Below, in pieces: positions 23,477 to 31,341 of a stretch of 40,203 bases of DNA. The translations under genes were made by a program, and so were the position numbers. Where the stretch lies: assembly GCA_964587515.1 (NCBI GenBank), contig CAZPMO010000022.1, positions 1 to 40,203 on the forward strand, given 5' to 3'. Positions within the stretch are counted from its first letter, which is position 1. Each line of letters opens with the position of its first letter. Below the pieces are notes generated by a model. The model worked only from the letters and a program-made list of their open reading frames with translations, searched no databases and was not told where the DNA came from. The stretch is from CAZPMO01 sp964587515 (GTDB lineage Bacteria; Pseudomonadota; Alphaproteobacteria; MPNO01).

Positions 23477-24865
23477 CTACTCCGCCGCTTCGGCGCGCCC
23501 ATTCCCGTTCTGCGCGTCGCGTTCGGCCTTGAGCGATTCCGCGACCAGGAAGGCAAGCTCCAGCGACTGGCTGGCGTTCAGCCTTGGGTCGCACACCGTA
23601 TGATAGCGGTCACCGAGCGTCGCTTCGGTCACCGCCTGGGCGCCGCCGGTGCACTCGGTGACGTTCTGCCCGGTGAGCTCGATATGGATGCCGCCGGCAT
23701 GGGTGCCCTCGGCCTTGTGCACCCCGAAGAATCCGCGCACCTCGTCGAGGATCTGCTCGAACGGGCGGGTCTTATAGCCGCCCGCGGCGCTGATGGTGTT
23801 GCCGTGCATGGGATCGCAGGCCCACACAACACGTCTTCCCTCGCGCTCGACGGCGCGCACCAGCGGCGGCAGCTTCTCGGCGACCTGGTCATGCCCCATG
23901 CGGGTGATGACGGTCAGCTTGCCCGCCACATTGTCCGGGTTGAGAATATCGATCAGGCGCAGCATCTCGTCCGGCGTCTGGCTCGGCCCCGCCTTCATGC
24001 CCAGCGGATTGCCGATACCGCGCAGGAACTCGATATGCGCGCCGTCGGGCTGGCGGGTGCGATCGCCCACCCACAGCATGTGGGCCGAGGTGTCGTACCA
24101 GTCGCCGCTGGTTGAATCGATGCGGGTCATGGCCTGCTCGTAGCCCAGCAACAGCGCCTCGTGCGAGGTATAGAAATCGGTCTCGCGGATCTGCGGCACG
24201 GTCTCCGACGTCAGCCCGCAGGCCGCCATGAAGCCGAGAGTCTCATCGATGCGGTCGGCGATCGTCGCGTAGCGTTCGGCCTGCAAACCGTTGCCGACGA
24301 AATCCAGATTCCAGCGATGCACCTGGTTCAGATCGGCGTAGCCGCCCTGGGCAAAGGCGCGCAGCAGGTTGAGGGTCGCCGCGGACTGGTTGAAACCCTG
24401 CACCATGCGGTCGGGGTCCGGGGTGCGCGCCTCTTCCGTAAAGGCAATATCGTTGACCATGTCGCCCCGGTAACTCGGCAGGGTGACGTCGTCGATGGTC
24501 TGGGTATCGGATGAGCGCGGCTTGGCGAACTGGCCGGCCAGCCGGCCGACTTTCACCACCGGACAGGTCGCGCCGAAGGTCAGCACGATCGCCATCTGGA
24601 GCAGCACCCGGAAGGTGTCGCGGATATTGTCGGGGTGGAATTCCGCGAAGCTCTCCGCGCAATCGCCGCCCTGCAGCAAAAACCCATTGCCGTCGGCCAC
24701 GTCGCCGAGCTGGGCGCGCAAACGCCGCGCCTCGCCGGCGAATACCAGCGGCGGATAGCCGCTCAACCGTTCCTCGGCGGCCTTCAACGCCGCCGGGTCC
24801 GGGTATTCCGGCACCTGCTTAATCGGCTTTTTACGCCAGGTTTCCGGCGACCATTTCCTGGTCAT
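23477..24865 (-). CDS. Class II 3-deoxy-7-phosphoheptulonate (DAHP) synthase
   Basis: This enzyme condenses phosphoenolpyruvate and erythrose 4-phosphate, the first step of the shikimate pathway. From ATG 24865 it has 462 residues, beginning MTRKWSPETWRKKPIKQVP, the usual start of plant-type class II enzymes. Further blocks are LLQGGDCAESF, VKVGRLAGQFAKPRS, GDMVN, LLLGYEQAMTR, WVGDRTRQ, KAGPSQTPDE, RMGHD, WACDPMHGNT and GGIHIELTGQNVTEC. The upstream codons of the open frame lack family likeness, and GGGAGTG before 24865 supports that start. It is a housekeeping gene, although in this setting it is flanked by catabolic genes. The last residues (NGNGRAEAAE) form a hydrophilic tail. Confidence 0.95.
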   Translation of the reverse strand: MTRKWSPETWRKKPIKQVPEYPDPAALKAAEERLSGYPPLVFAGEARRLRAQLGDVADGNGFLLQGGDCAESFAEFHPDNIRDTFRVLLQMAIVLTFGATCPVVKVGRLAGQFAKPRSSDTQTIDDVTLPSYRGDMVNDIAFTEEARTPDPDRMVQGFNQSAATLNLLRAFAQGGYADLNQVHRWNLDFVGNGLQAERYATIADRIDETLGFMAACGLTSETVPQIRETDFYTSHEALLLGYEQAMTRIDSTSGDWYDTSAHMLWVGDRTRQPDGAHIEFLRGIGNPLGMKAGPSQTPDEMLRLIDILNPDNVAGKLTVITRMGHDQVAEKLPPLVRAVEREGRRVVWACDPMHGNTISAAGGYKTRPFEQILDEVRGFFGVHKAEGTHAGGIHIELTGQNVTECTGGAQAVTEATLGDRYHTVCDPRLNASQSLELAFLVAESLKAERDAQNGNGRAEAAE

Positions 24866-24952
24866 CGCCGACACTCCCGATTTTTCACTATCCCGAAGGC
24901 GCAACCATATACGCCTTCCGACCCCATTGTGCCAGTGAAACCAGTATCGATC

Positions 24953-24991
24953 AAACGCCGTCTAAGTTATGGTTAACACGGCGTTTTTATG
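24953..24991 (+). terminator. Stem-loop followed by a short T-run
   Basis: AAACGCCGT (24953-24961) pairs with ACGGCGTTT (24978-24986) around a 16-base loop, and T residues continue to 24988 on the plus strand. It lies between the glutathione reductase and DAHP synthase genes, both on the minus strand. In that direction the stem is followed by only three T. It may end readthrough from gor or plus-strand transcripts. Confidence 0.4.
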
Positions 24992-25000
24992 CGTCGGTGT

Positions 25001-26377
25001 CTATTCCGCCGCCTGCGCCTCGGGTTCCGCCACGGCGGTGCGCATGGTGACGAACTCCTCGGCCGCGGTGGGATGAATGCCGACGGTGGCGTCGAACTGG
25101 GCCTTGGTGGCGTTGCATTTCAGCGCGATGCCCAGCCCCTGGACGATTTCGCCCGCGTCCGGTCCGACCATGTGGCAGCCCAGCACCCGGTCGGTGGCAC
25201 GATCAACCACCAGTTTCATCATGGTGCGCTCTTCCGACAGCGTCAGCGTGTGCTTCAGCGGCCGGAAGGCCTCGCGATAAATATCGACGGCGCCATATTC
25301 GGCGCGCGCCTGTTCCTCGGTCAGCCCCACCGTGCCGATGGTGGGATTGGAGAACACCGCCGTCGCGATATCGGCGTAATTCATGGTCTGGCGCTCGCCC
25401 TTGAACAGATTGGCCGACAGCACCATCGCTTCGGCGATGGCCACCGGGGTGAGTTGCATGCGGTCGGTGACGTCGCCCAGCGCATAGATGTTGTCGACGC
25501 TGGTCTGGAACGCGTCGTCGACCACGATGGCGCCGTTGTCGCGCATCTCAACGCCGATGTCCTCGAGCCCGATGCCGCGCGATTTCGGTGCGCGACCGGT
25601 GGCGTAGAGCACCGCGTCGGCCTGGATCGACCCGCCGTCCTTCAGGGTGATATTCAGCGCCCCGCCTGTCTTGGCTATTTCCGCCACATCGGTCTGGAAG
25701 CGTAGATCGATCTTCTTCTTGCGCATTTCGTCGGCCAGTGTGGTGCGGACATCCGAATCAAACCCGCGCAAGAACAGCTCGCCGCGATAAAGCTGCGTCA
25801 CCTCCGCACCGAAGCCGTGCAGGATGGCGGCGAGTTCGACCGCGATATAGCCGCCGCCGACGATCACGATCCGCCGGGGCATGTCGGGCAGGCGGAAGAA
25901 CTCGTTGGAGGTGATCGCGAGCTCGTTGCCGGGAAATTCGGGGATCACGGGCCAGCCGCCGGTGGCCACCAGGATCTTGTCGGCGGTCACCCGTTCGCCG
26001 CCCACATCGAGCGTATGCGCGTCGAGCAGTGTGGCGCGGGACTCGAAGATCGCGACCTTGTTGTTTTCGAGGATCGTGCGGTAGATGCCGTTGAGACGCG
26101 CGATCTCGCGATCCTTGTTCGCCATCAGCGTCGGCCAGTGAAAGCTGCGCTCGCCCACCGTCCAGCCGAACGCGGCGGCGTCCTCGAGATCCTCGGCGTA
26201 GTGCGCCCCGTAGGAAAACAGCTTCTTGGGAATGCAGCCGACATTGACGCAGGTGCCGCCGAGGTAAAGCTCCTCGGCGACCCCGACGCGCGCGCCATAA
26301 GAAGCGGACATGCGCGATGCGCGCACGCCGCCCGACCCCGCGCCGATGGTGAACAGATCGTAGTCGTAACTCGGCAT
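25001..26377 (-). CDS. gor: Glutathione-disulfide reductase
   Basis: This NADPH- and FAD-dependent enzyme reduces glutathione disulfide in the cytoplasm. It has 458 residues. The FAD motif is TIGAGSGGVRASR near 10-22, and the redox pair is C43 and C48 in GGTCVNVGCIPKK. The second nucleotide-binding motif is VIVGGGYIAVELA, with the NADPH-type basic residues in LYRGELFLRGFD. FAD is further bound by IYALGDVTDRMQLTPVA, and the catalytic His is H435 in GIHPTAAEEF. All expected residues are present. The gene stands alone, followed (upstream in transcription) by a palindromic repeat. Confidence 0.96.
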   Translation of the reverse strand: MPSYDYDLFTIGAGSGGVRASRMSASYGARVGVAEELYLGGTCVNVGCIPKKLFSYGAHYAEDLEDAAAFGWTVGERSFHWPTLMANKDREIARLNGIYRTILENNKVAIFESRATLLDAHTLDVGGERVTADKILVATGGWPVIPEFPGNELAITSNEFFRLPDMPRRIVIVGGGYIAVELAAILHGFGAEVTQLYRGELFLRGFDSDVRTTLADEMRKKKIDLRFQTDVAEIAKTGGALNITLKDGGSIQADAVLYATGRAPKSRGIGLEDIGVEMRDNGAIVVDDAFQTSVDNIYALGDVTDRMQLTPVAIAEAMVLSANLFKGERQTMNYADIATAVFSNPTIGTVGLTEEQARAEYGAVDIYREAFRPLKHTLTLSEERTMMKLVVDRATDRVLGCHMVGPDAGEIVQGLGIALKCNATKAQFDATVGIHPTAAEEFVTMRTAVAEPEAQAAE

Positions 26378-26405
26378 TTTCGATGGCCTCCCTAACCCAA
26401 AAAAT

Positions 26406-26540
26406 CCCTCTCCCCTTGGGGGAGAGGGTTGGGTGAGGGGTAAGCGCGTCCGCGCGTCAATAGACTATTTTGCCGCCTGCCGGCGGCGACCCCTCACCCG
26501 TCGCGCTCCGCGCGCCACCCTCTCCCGCAAGGGGAGAGGG
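26406..26540. repeat. Nested REP-like palindrome pair
   Basis: Two inverted copies of one unit face each other. The left copy is a perfect 10-bp hairpin (26406-26415 with 26419-26428) and then GGGTGAGGGGT (26431-26441). The right copy is ACCCCTCACCC (26489-26499), the exact complement of that arm, and then a 9-bp hairpin (26518-26526 with 26532-26540). Between them is a further small hairpin, GCCGCC/GGCGGC (26472-26487). The CCCTCTCC...GGAGAGGG type is widespread between genes in alphaproteobacteria. It fills most of the 212 bases between gor and the TenA-like gene. Confidence 0.85.
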
Positions 26541-26589
26541 TTCATCGACCCAATAGCGGCGCGGACTATACAGCCTCGCCCGAAAGCTG

Positions 26590-27246
26590 TTAACCGGCGC
26601 CATAGGGTTCTTCGAAGAAGGCGACTTCGAGCGCGACGGCGCGTTTGAATAGCGCGGTGACGTGCGCGCGGCGCGCATCGGCCAGCCCGGCGGCCGCATC
26701 GTCGAGCTCGCTGCGCAGCCATTCGACGAAAATCCGGAAATCGGGATCGTTGTGCAGCGTGATCCATTGGGCAAAGTAAAATTTATCGGGCCGGGCGTCC
26801 GACGCCGCCGTGGCCCAGGTGAGATAGACCCATTCGACCGGCAGCAGAACCGAGAGGATTTCGGCGTAACCCCCGGCCGCGACAGCCTCGTCGAACAATT
26901 CGCCGAGCGCCCGCGCCACAGGACCGGCCGTGGCGCCGCGCCATTCCGCCTCCGCCACGTCGAGCGCCTCGAAAGAGCGCAGGAAATAGGAGTTCTCGCC
27001 ACCGGTCAGCACCGACAGAAAGCCTGTCAGCCGACTCTTCTGGCCCATGGTCGGCGCATGGCCGACGGCGAAGCCCACCAGGCTCGCGAGCGTCGCGATG
27101 AAGGCGTAATCCTGAACCAGATAGCGCCGGAATACGGCCTGGTCGAGCGTGCCGCCCGCCAGTTCATGCGTAAACCGATGTTCGACCGCCGCGCTCCACT
27201 GCGGCTCGGCGGCCTCGCGCAGTTGCCCGGTAAAACGCGCGCTCAC
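26590..27246 (-). CDS. TenA/thiaminase II-like protein lacking the catalytic Cys
   Basis: This all-helical protein of 218 residues belongs to the TenA family, which hydrolyses aminopyrimidines in thiamine salvage. VEHRFTHELAGGTL and RRYLVQDYAFI (with the conserved D46) are clear, as is LTGGENSYFLRSF. The expected catalytic cysteine, four residues before a conserved Tyr, is V137 in LLPVEWVYLTW, followed by E138. E207 near the C-terminus is kept. A Cys-less TenA class exists in plants and bacteria, so activity on a different pyrimidine derivative is possible. The start is GTG 27246, which shares its first base with the stop of the upstream cupin gene (TAGTG). The two are therefore translationally coupled. 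Confidence 0.82.
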   Translation of the reverse strand: MSARFTGQLREAAEPQWSAAVEHRFTHELAGGTLDQAVFRRYLVQDYAFIATLASLVGFAVGHAPTMGQKSRLTGFLSVLTGGENSYFLRSFEALDVAEAEWRGATAGPVARALGELFDEAVAAGGYAEILSVLLPVEWVYLTWATAASDARPDKFYFAQWITLHNDPDFRIFVEWLRSELDDAAAGLADARRAHVTALFKRAVALEVAFFEEPYGAG

Positions 27247-27791
27247 TAACGCGCGTGCGCCATGGGGTCGCTGACGGTAACCGTGTTGTTTTTCAGATCG
27301 TAGCGCGCCTGGCCGATCTTGTTGAGATCGGTGCCGGTGACGCGCACGAAACGGGTGCCGTCGGGGAACTTGATGGAATGGATCTGGCGCGGGTGGAATA
27401 CGCCCACGTCGCTGGGCTCCAGCCTGAATTTTTCCGCCGGCTCGACCACCGCGTGGCCTTCGGTGCCGCCATCGTCCTTGCGCGCCCACACGGTCATATC
27501 GGTATGGCCGATCGCCTGGCCATAGACCGCCCAGGAGTCGCCGTGATCGTGCGGCGGCGACTCGGTGCCGTTTTCGTAAATATGGGCGAGTACGTGAAAA
27601 TCGGTTTCCTCGTCGTGATAGAGCGTGTGGATGCCGCGCTCGGCGTCGGGACCGCAGGTCGCGGCCACGAATTCCTGGTTGTTGAGTAGTTTCGACAGGT
27701 TCTGGCGGATTTGCTCGCGCCCGCTATCGCCCTGGTCTGCCTTCAGGATCGCCTTCGTGTCGTCACAGAATTCTTCCAGCGTATAGGCCAT
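27246..27791 (-). CDS. Cupin protein, cysteine-dioxygenase-like
   Basis: This 181-residue cupin begins MAYTLEEFCDDTKAILKADQ. The barrel has SPPHDHGDSWAVYGQ with metal ligands H81 and H83, and HPRQIHSIKF giving H138, so a three-His iron site like that of thiol dioxygenases (cysteine or 3-mercaptopropionate dioxygenase) is likely. The enzyme assignment is by fold and ligand pattern only. GGGAGAGG five bases before ATG 27791 decides the start, though the frame is open to 28139. It is the first gene of a two-gene unit with the TenA-like gene and is divergent from the amidohydrolase at 27922. Confidence 0.8.
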   Translation of the reverse strand: MAYTLEEFCDDTKAILKADQGDSGREQIRQNLSKLLNNQEFVAATCGPDAERGIHTLYHDEETDFHVLAHIYENGTESPPHDHGDSWAVYGQAIGHTDMTVWARKDDGGTEGHAVVEPAEKFRLEPSDVGVFHPRQIHSIKFPDGTRFVRVTGTDLNKIGQARYDLKNNTVTVSDPMAHAR

Positions 27792-27921
27792 GATCGACCT
27801 CTCCCATAATTCCGAACCCAGATTATAGCGCCGCCGGGCGCGCTCACGAAAGCGGATTGTCCGTGGCGCGCGCCGGGCGCCGTCGATATGATCCGCGAAA
27901 ATTTCACAATGGAGACGAGGC

Positions 27922-29331
27922 ATGGCCGATACCCCCCAACGCGCCGACCTGTTGATCACCGGCATCGACTGGTTGATCACCGTCGATCCGACCCGGCGCA
28001 TCATCCGCGACGCGGCGGTGGCGGTGCTCGACGGCCAGTTCGCCGCCATCGGCAAGACCGCCGACCTCAAGGATCGATGGCGGGCCGGTGAGACGCGCGA
28101 TGGGTCGGGCATGGTGGGCACGCCGGGCTTCATCGACAACCATCTGCACTCCTCGTTTCAGATGTCGCGCGGGCTCGCCGACGAGGCCAACGCGCAATCG
28201 TTCCTGTTCAATCACATGTATCCCTATGAAGGCGCGATGACGCGCGAGGACGTCTATGTTTCGTCCTGCCTGACCGCGATGGAGATGCTGCGCCACGGCG
28301 TGACCTGTTTCATCGATCCCGGCAACTACCACCCCGACGCGACGGTGGAGGCCATCGGCGCGGGCGGCGGACGCATGGTGCTGGCGCGCTCGTCCTTCGA
28401 CCTCACGAAATCGGTGATGGGGCTGCTGCCCGAGACCATGATCGAATCGACCGAGAAATGCGTCGATGCCACGGCGGAACTGCTGAAGACCTATAACGGC
28501 GCCCATGACGGGCGCATCACGGTCAGCGCCTCGTTCCGCGGCCTCAACAATGCCTCGGACGCGCTGATCACCGGGCTGAAGGAGCTTGCCGACACGCACA
28601 ACACGCTGCTTCAGACCCATGCGTGTTTTTCCTATTCGACCCATGACGGCTGCCTCGCCGGGTTCGGCGTGCCGGAGATCGAGCGCCTGGAGAAACTCGG
28701 CGTGCTGGATGAGCGCATGCTGCTGGTCCATTCCGGCTGGCTGGAACCACACGAGATCGCGATTATCGCCGAGCGCAAGCCGACGCTGGTCGCCGCGCCG
28801 TCGTCCAGCATGCATAACGGCTACGGCAATTTCGTGATGGGCAAGCTGCCCGAGCTCATGGCGCTCGGCGTCAACGTCTCGATCGGCTCGGACCATGCGT
28901 GCTCCGGCATCACCGACATGTCGCAGGAAATGCTGCTGCTGGCCGGCGGCTACAAGGAGGCGCGCATCAATCCGCGCGTAATGCCGCCCGAGCACGTGGT
29001 CGAAATGGCGACCATCAATGGCGCGCGCGGCGCCGGTATGGACGACCGCATCGGCAGCGTGGAAATCGGCAAGCAAGCCGATCTGGTGCTGTTCGACACT
29101 TCGTTCCCGGAATGGCAGCCGCTCTACAACCCGGTCTCGAACCTGGTCTACGCCGCGACCGGCAATTCCATCGCCCATGTCTTCGTGGGCGGCGACCAGG
29201 TCGTGCGCGACGGCCATTTGGTGCACATGGAGGAGGCGAAAATTCTGGCCGACGTAAAGGCCACCGCCGAACGCATCGCCGGCCGCATCGACATGTCGAA
29301 AATCGTCAAGCTGCAGTGGCCGGTGGAATAG
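27922..29331 (+). CDS. Metal-dependent amidohydrolase/deaminase
   Basis: The 469 residues match the chlorohydrolase/cytosine-deaminase-like group (AtzA, TrzN, S-adenosylhomocysteine deaminase relatives). The metal site reads GFIDNHLHSSF with H74 and H76, then LLQTHACFS, LLVHSGWL and GSDHACSG (Asp ligand). The N-terminal LLITGIDWLITVDP and C-terminal GSVEIGKQADLVLFD blocks form the usual small beta domain. It would hydrolyse an amino or halogen group on a ring. The substrate is not known. GGAGACGAGGC precedes the ATG. It is convergent with the first alpha/beta hydrolase, the two stops being seven bases apart. Confidence 0.92.
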   Translation: MADTPQRADLLITGIDWLITVDPTRRIIRDAAVAVLDGQFAAIGKTADLKDRWRAGETRDGSGMVGTPGFIDNHLHSSFQMSRGLADEANAQSFLFNHMYPYEGAMTREDVYVSSCLTAMEMLRHGVTCFIDPGNYHPDATVEAIGAGGGRMVLARSSFDLTKSVMGLLPETMIESTEKCVDATAELLKTYNGAHDGRITVSASFRGLNNASDALITGLKELADTHNTLLQTHACFSYSTHDGCLAGFGVPEIERLEKLGVLDERMLLVHSGWLEPHEIAIIAERKPTLVAAPSSSMHNGYGNFVMGKLPELMALGVNVSIGSDHACSGITDMSQEMLLLAGGYKEARINPRVMPPEHVVEMATINGARGAGMDDRIGSVEIGKQADLVLFDTSFPEWQPLYNPVSNLVYAATGNSIAHVFVGGDQVVRDGHLVHMEEAKILADVKATAERIAGRIDMSKIVKLQWPVE

Positions 29332-29338
29332 CGGACTT

Positions 29339-30256
29339 CTACCCGATCCCGATTTCTTCGAGGAAGGCCGCCAGCGCGGCGGCGCATTCCTTGGGGCGTT
29401 CCACCTGAAGCAGATGGCTGGTGCCGGGAATCGCCTGATAGGCGTGACCCCACTGGGCGTGCATGGCGCGGTTGATCAGGCCGGGCGCCAGCGCGTCCTC
29501 TTCTTCCGGATCGGAGCAGATGAAATTTATCGGGCCTTTCAACTCGCCGAGGCGGGGGCAGAGATCCATTGCCGCGTTGGTGGCGTAAACCTGGCTCTCG
29601 CCTTCACGCGGACAGCAGAGCATCCAGTCGCCGGCGGCCATGTCCTCGCGCAAGATCGCGCGCGCCATCAACGCAGGCTCGCCCTCGACCCAGCGCCGCA
29701 GCGAATATGATTTTTCGAAACCCGCGGCCAGCGCCTCGGGGCTGGGGAAGCGGTCGGGCCGTCCCGCCGACCATTTCGCCAAGCCGATCTCGAAGCCATG
29801 CGCGACCTCGTAGAGCTCGTGGTCCGGGCTCGGGATCAGAGGCGGGTCGAACAGCGCCAGCGCGTCCCAGCGCGTGCCGCCTTCCAGCGCGTGCCGGATG
29901 GCGGTGATCGCCGAGATGGAATGGAAGACGCCCACCGTGGTCGCCTCGCCCAACTCGGCGCGCACGCCGTGGATCACCGTTTCCATGTCGGAGACAAAAT
30001 AAGGCACATCGTGATGGGAAACATCGCCGTGGCGCGGGTTCCAGCCATGATTGCGCTGATCGTAGATCACCAAATCGAAACGGTCGGCGAGCAGCCCCCA
30101 GAACGGCACATAGGCGTCTATCGCAAACCCGTTGCCATGGGCCATCACCAGGCGCGGGCCGTCGGGATTGCCGTGGCGGCGGAGACGGATCACCGCGCCG
30201 TCTTCCATTTCCAGATCGAAAATCCGGCTCGGTTCAGGGACCGTCAATTCGCTCAC
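29339..30256 (-). CDS. Alpha/beta hydrolase (tandem paralogue, downstream copy)
   Basis: This 305-residue hydrolase has LVMAHGNGFAIDAYVPFW (oxyanion loop) near 37-54, YDQRNHGWNPRHGD, and the elbow VGVFHSISAITAI with the likely nucleophile S113. The usual G-x-S-x-G is here F-H-S-I-S. The histidine is in PGTSHLLQVERP, and the acid is probably in ICSDPEEEDAL. The start is GTG 30256, ten bases after AGGAG; the longer open frame continues antisense to nothing useful and overlaps the neighbouring paralogue. It follows a close relative by 17 bases, so the two are probably one operon derived by duplication. The substrate is unknown. Confidence 0.88.
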   Translation of the reverse strand: MSELTVPEPSRIFDLEMEDGAVIRLRRHGNPDGPRLVMAHGNGFAIDAYVPFWGLLADRFDLVIYDQRNHGWNPRHGDVSHHDVPYFVSDMETVIHGVRAELGEATTVGVFHSISAITAIRHALEGGTRWDALALFDPPLIPSPDHELYEVAHGFEIGLAKWSAGRPDRFPSPEALAAGFEKSYSLRRWVEGEPALMARAILREDMAAGDWMLCCPREGESQVYATNAAMDLCPRLGELKGPINFICSDPEEEDALAPGLINRAMHAQWGHAYQAIPGTSHLLQVERPKECAAALAAFLEEIGIG

Positions 30257-30273
30257 TTTATCAATTCTCCTGT

Positions 30274-31278
30274 TCAGCCGCCAAAGCCCGTGGCGTCGAT
30301 AAAATCGACCAATGCCCGCGCGCATTCCTCGGGCTTTTCGATCTGGAGGAAATGGCCGGTGCCCGGGATGAAGGCATAGTCGTAGCCGGATTCTTCCGCC
30401 AGCGCGCGCCCGCAAAAAGCCGGCGACTGGGTGTCCTCGAAATCGGGGTCGCCGCAGATGATCCTCAGCGGCCGCGCGAACTCCTCGGCCCGCGGCCACA
30501 GATCGAGTTTTGTATTTTCGCCATAGATCGAAGCTTCCAGGGCTCCGGGACAACACAGCGCCCAGTCGCCCCGGTCGTCGTCGCGACGCAGCATGGCGCG
30601 CGCGCCGGGCGCGTGGGACCCATCCGTCCAGTGGCGCATCACCCGGGATTTTTCCAGCTCGTCCGCGAATTCGGCCGGATCGGAATAGCGTTCCCGCCGC
30701 GCCCGCGCCCATTTGATCAGCGCGCGCTCCTCGACCGTGACCCGTTCGTGGAGCCGGTGTCCGGGCGGCGGCGCCATGGGCGGATCGAACAGCGCCATGG
30801 CATCCCACAGCCAGCCGTCCACCATGGCGCGCTTGAGATTGGCCCGCGCTGACAGCGAATGGAACGCGCCGATAGTGGGCTTCTCGCCCAACTCGGACAC
30901 GATCGCGTCCCGGATCAGCGGCAAATCGGCCAGGAAATTGGTATAATTATGCGCCTCCGCCCGATGAAACGGGTTTTGCCCGTGATTGCGGAAATCGAAC
31001 ACCACCACCTCGAAGCGCTCGAGCAGCAGCCGCCAGAACGGAAAATAGGCATCGATCGCAAGACCGTTGCCGTGGCTCAGCACCAGGCGCAAACCTTCTG
31101 GATCACCATGGGCGCGAACGCGAATCACAGCGCCGTCGCCCATCACGGCGTCGAAGGCGCGGCGCGGCGCGGGGATCTGAAATTCGGGCAAGGCGCGGCT
31201 TTCGGTCGGTTGCGAACGGGCGGCGGAACCTACCCCGTCCGGCCCGCCGATGTAAGTGGCCAAGGGACTTGACCCCAT
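30274..31278 (-). CDS. Alpha/beta hydrolase (tandem paralogue, upstream copy)
   Basis: This paralogue of the downstream gene has 334 residues. Shared parts are VLSHGNGLAIDAYFPFW, FDFRNHGQNP, the elbow GAFHSLSARANLKRA (again F-H-S-L-S), ALFDPPMAPPPGH, ICGDPDFEDTQ and PGTGHFLQIEKP. The chosen start ATG 31278 has AGGTGA eight bases upstream. GTG 31290 is also open, and alignment with the paralogue would allow a start near TTG 31191, since the first 30 residues are unmatched. It is divergent from the FAD oxidoreductase. Confidence 0.87.
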   Translation of the reverse strand: MGSSPLATYIGGPDGVGSAARSQPTESRALPEFQIPAPRRAFDAVMGDGAVIRVRAHGDPEGLRLVLSHGNGLAIDAYFPFWRLLLERFEVVVFDFRNHGQNPFHRAEAHNYTNFLADLPLIRDAIVSELGEKPTIGAFHSLSARANLKRAMVDGWLWDAMALFDPPMAPPPGHRLHERVTVEERALIKWARARRERYSDPAEFADELEKSRVMRHWTDGSHAPGARAMLRRDDDRGDWALCCPGALEASIYGENTKLDLWPRAEEFARPLRIICGDPDFEDTQSPAFCGRALAEESGYDYAFIPGTGHFLQIEKPEECARALVDFIDATGFGG

Positions 31279-31341
31279 CGGACCGCTCACCTACCCGTTG
31301 TGTCGCCCGACGATCGGAAACGCTGCGAAAGGTATACGGTA

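Noticed and set aside
27904..29226. A 440-codon minus-strand open frame opposite the amidohydrolase
   Set aside because: Antisense shadow; the plus-strand gene has all metal ligands and a good ribosome site.
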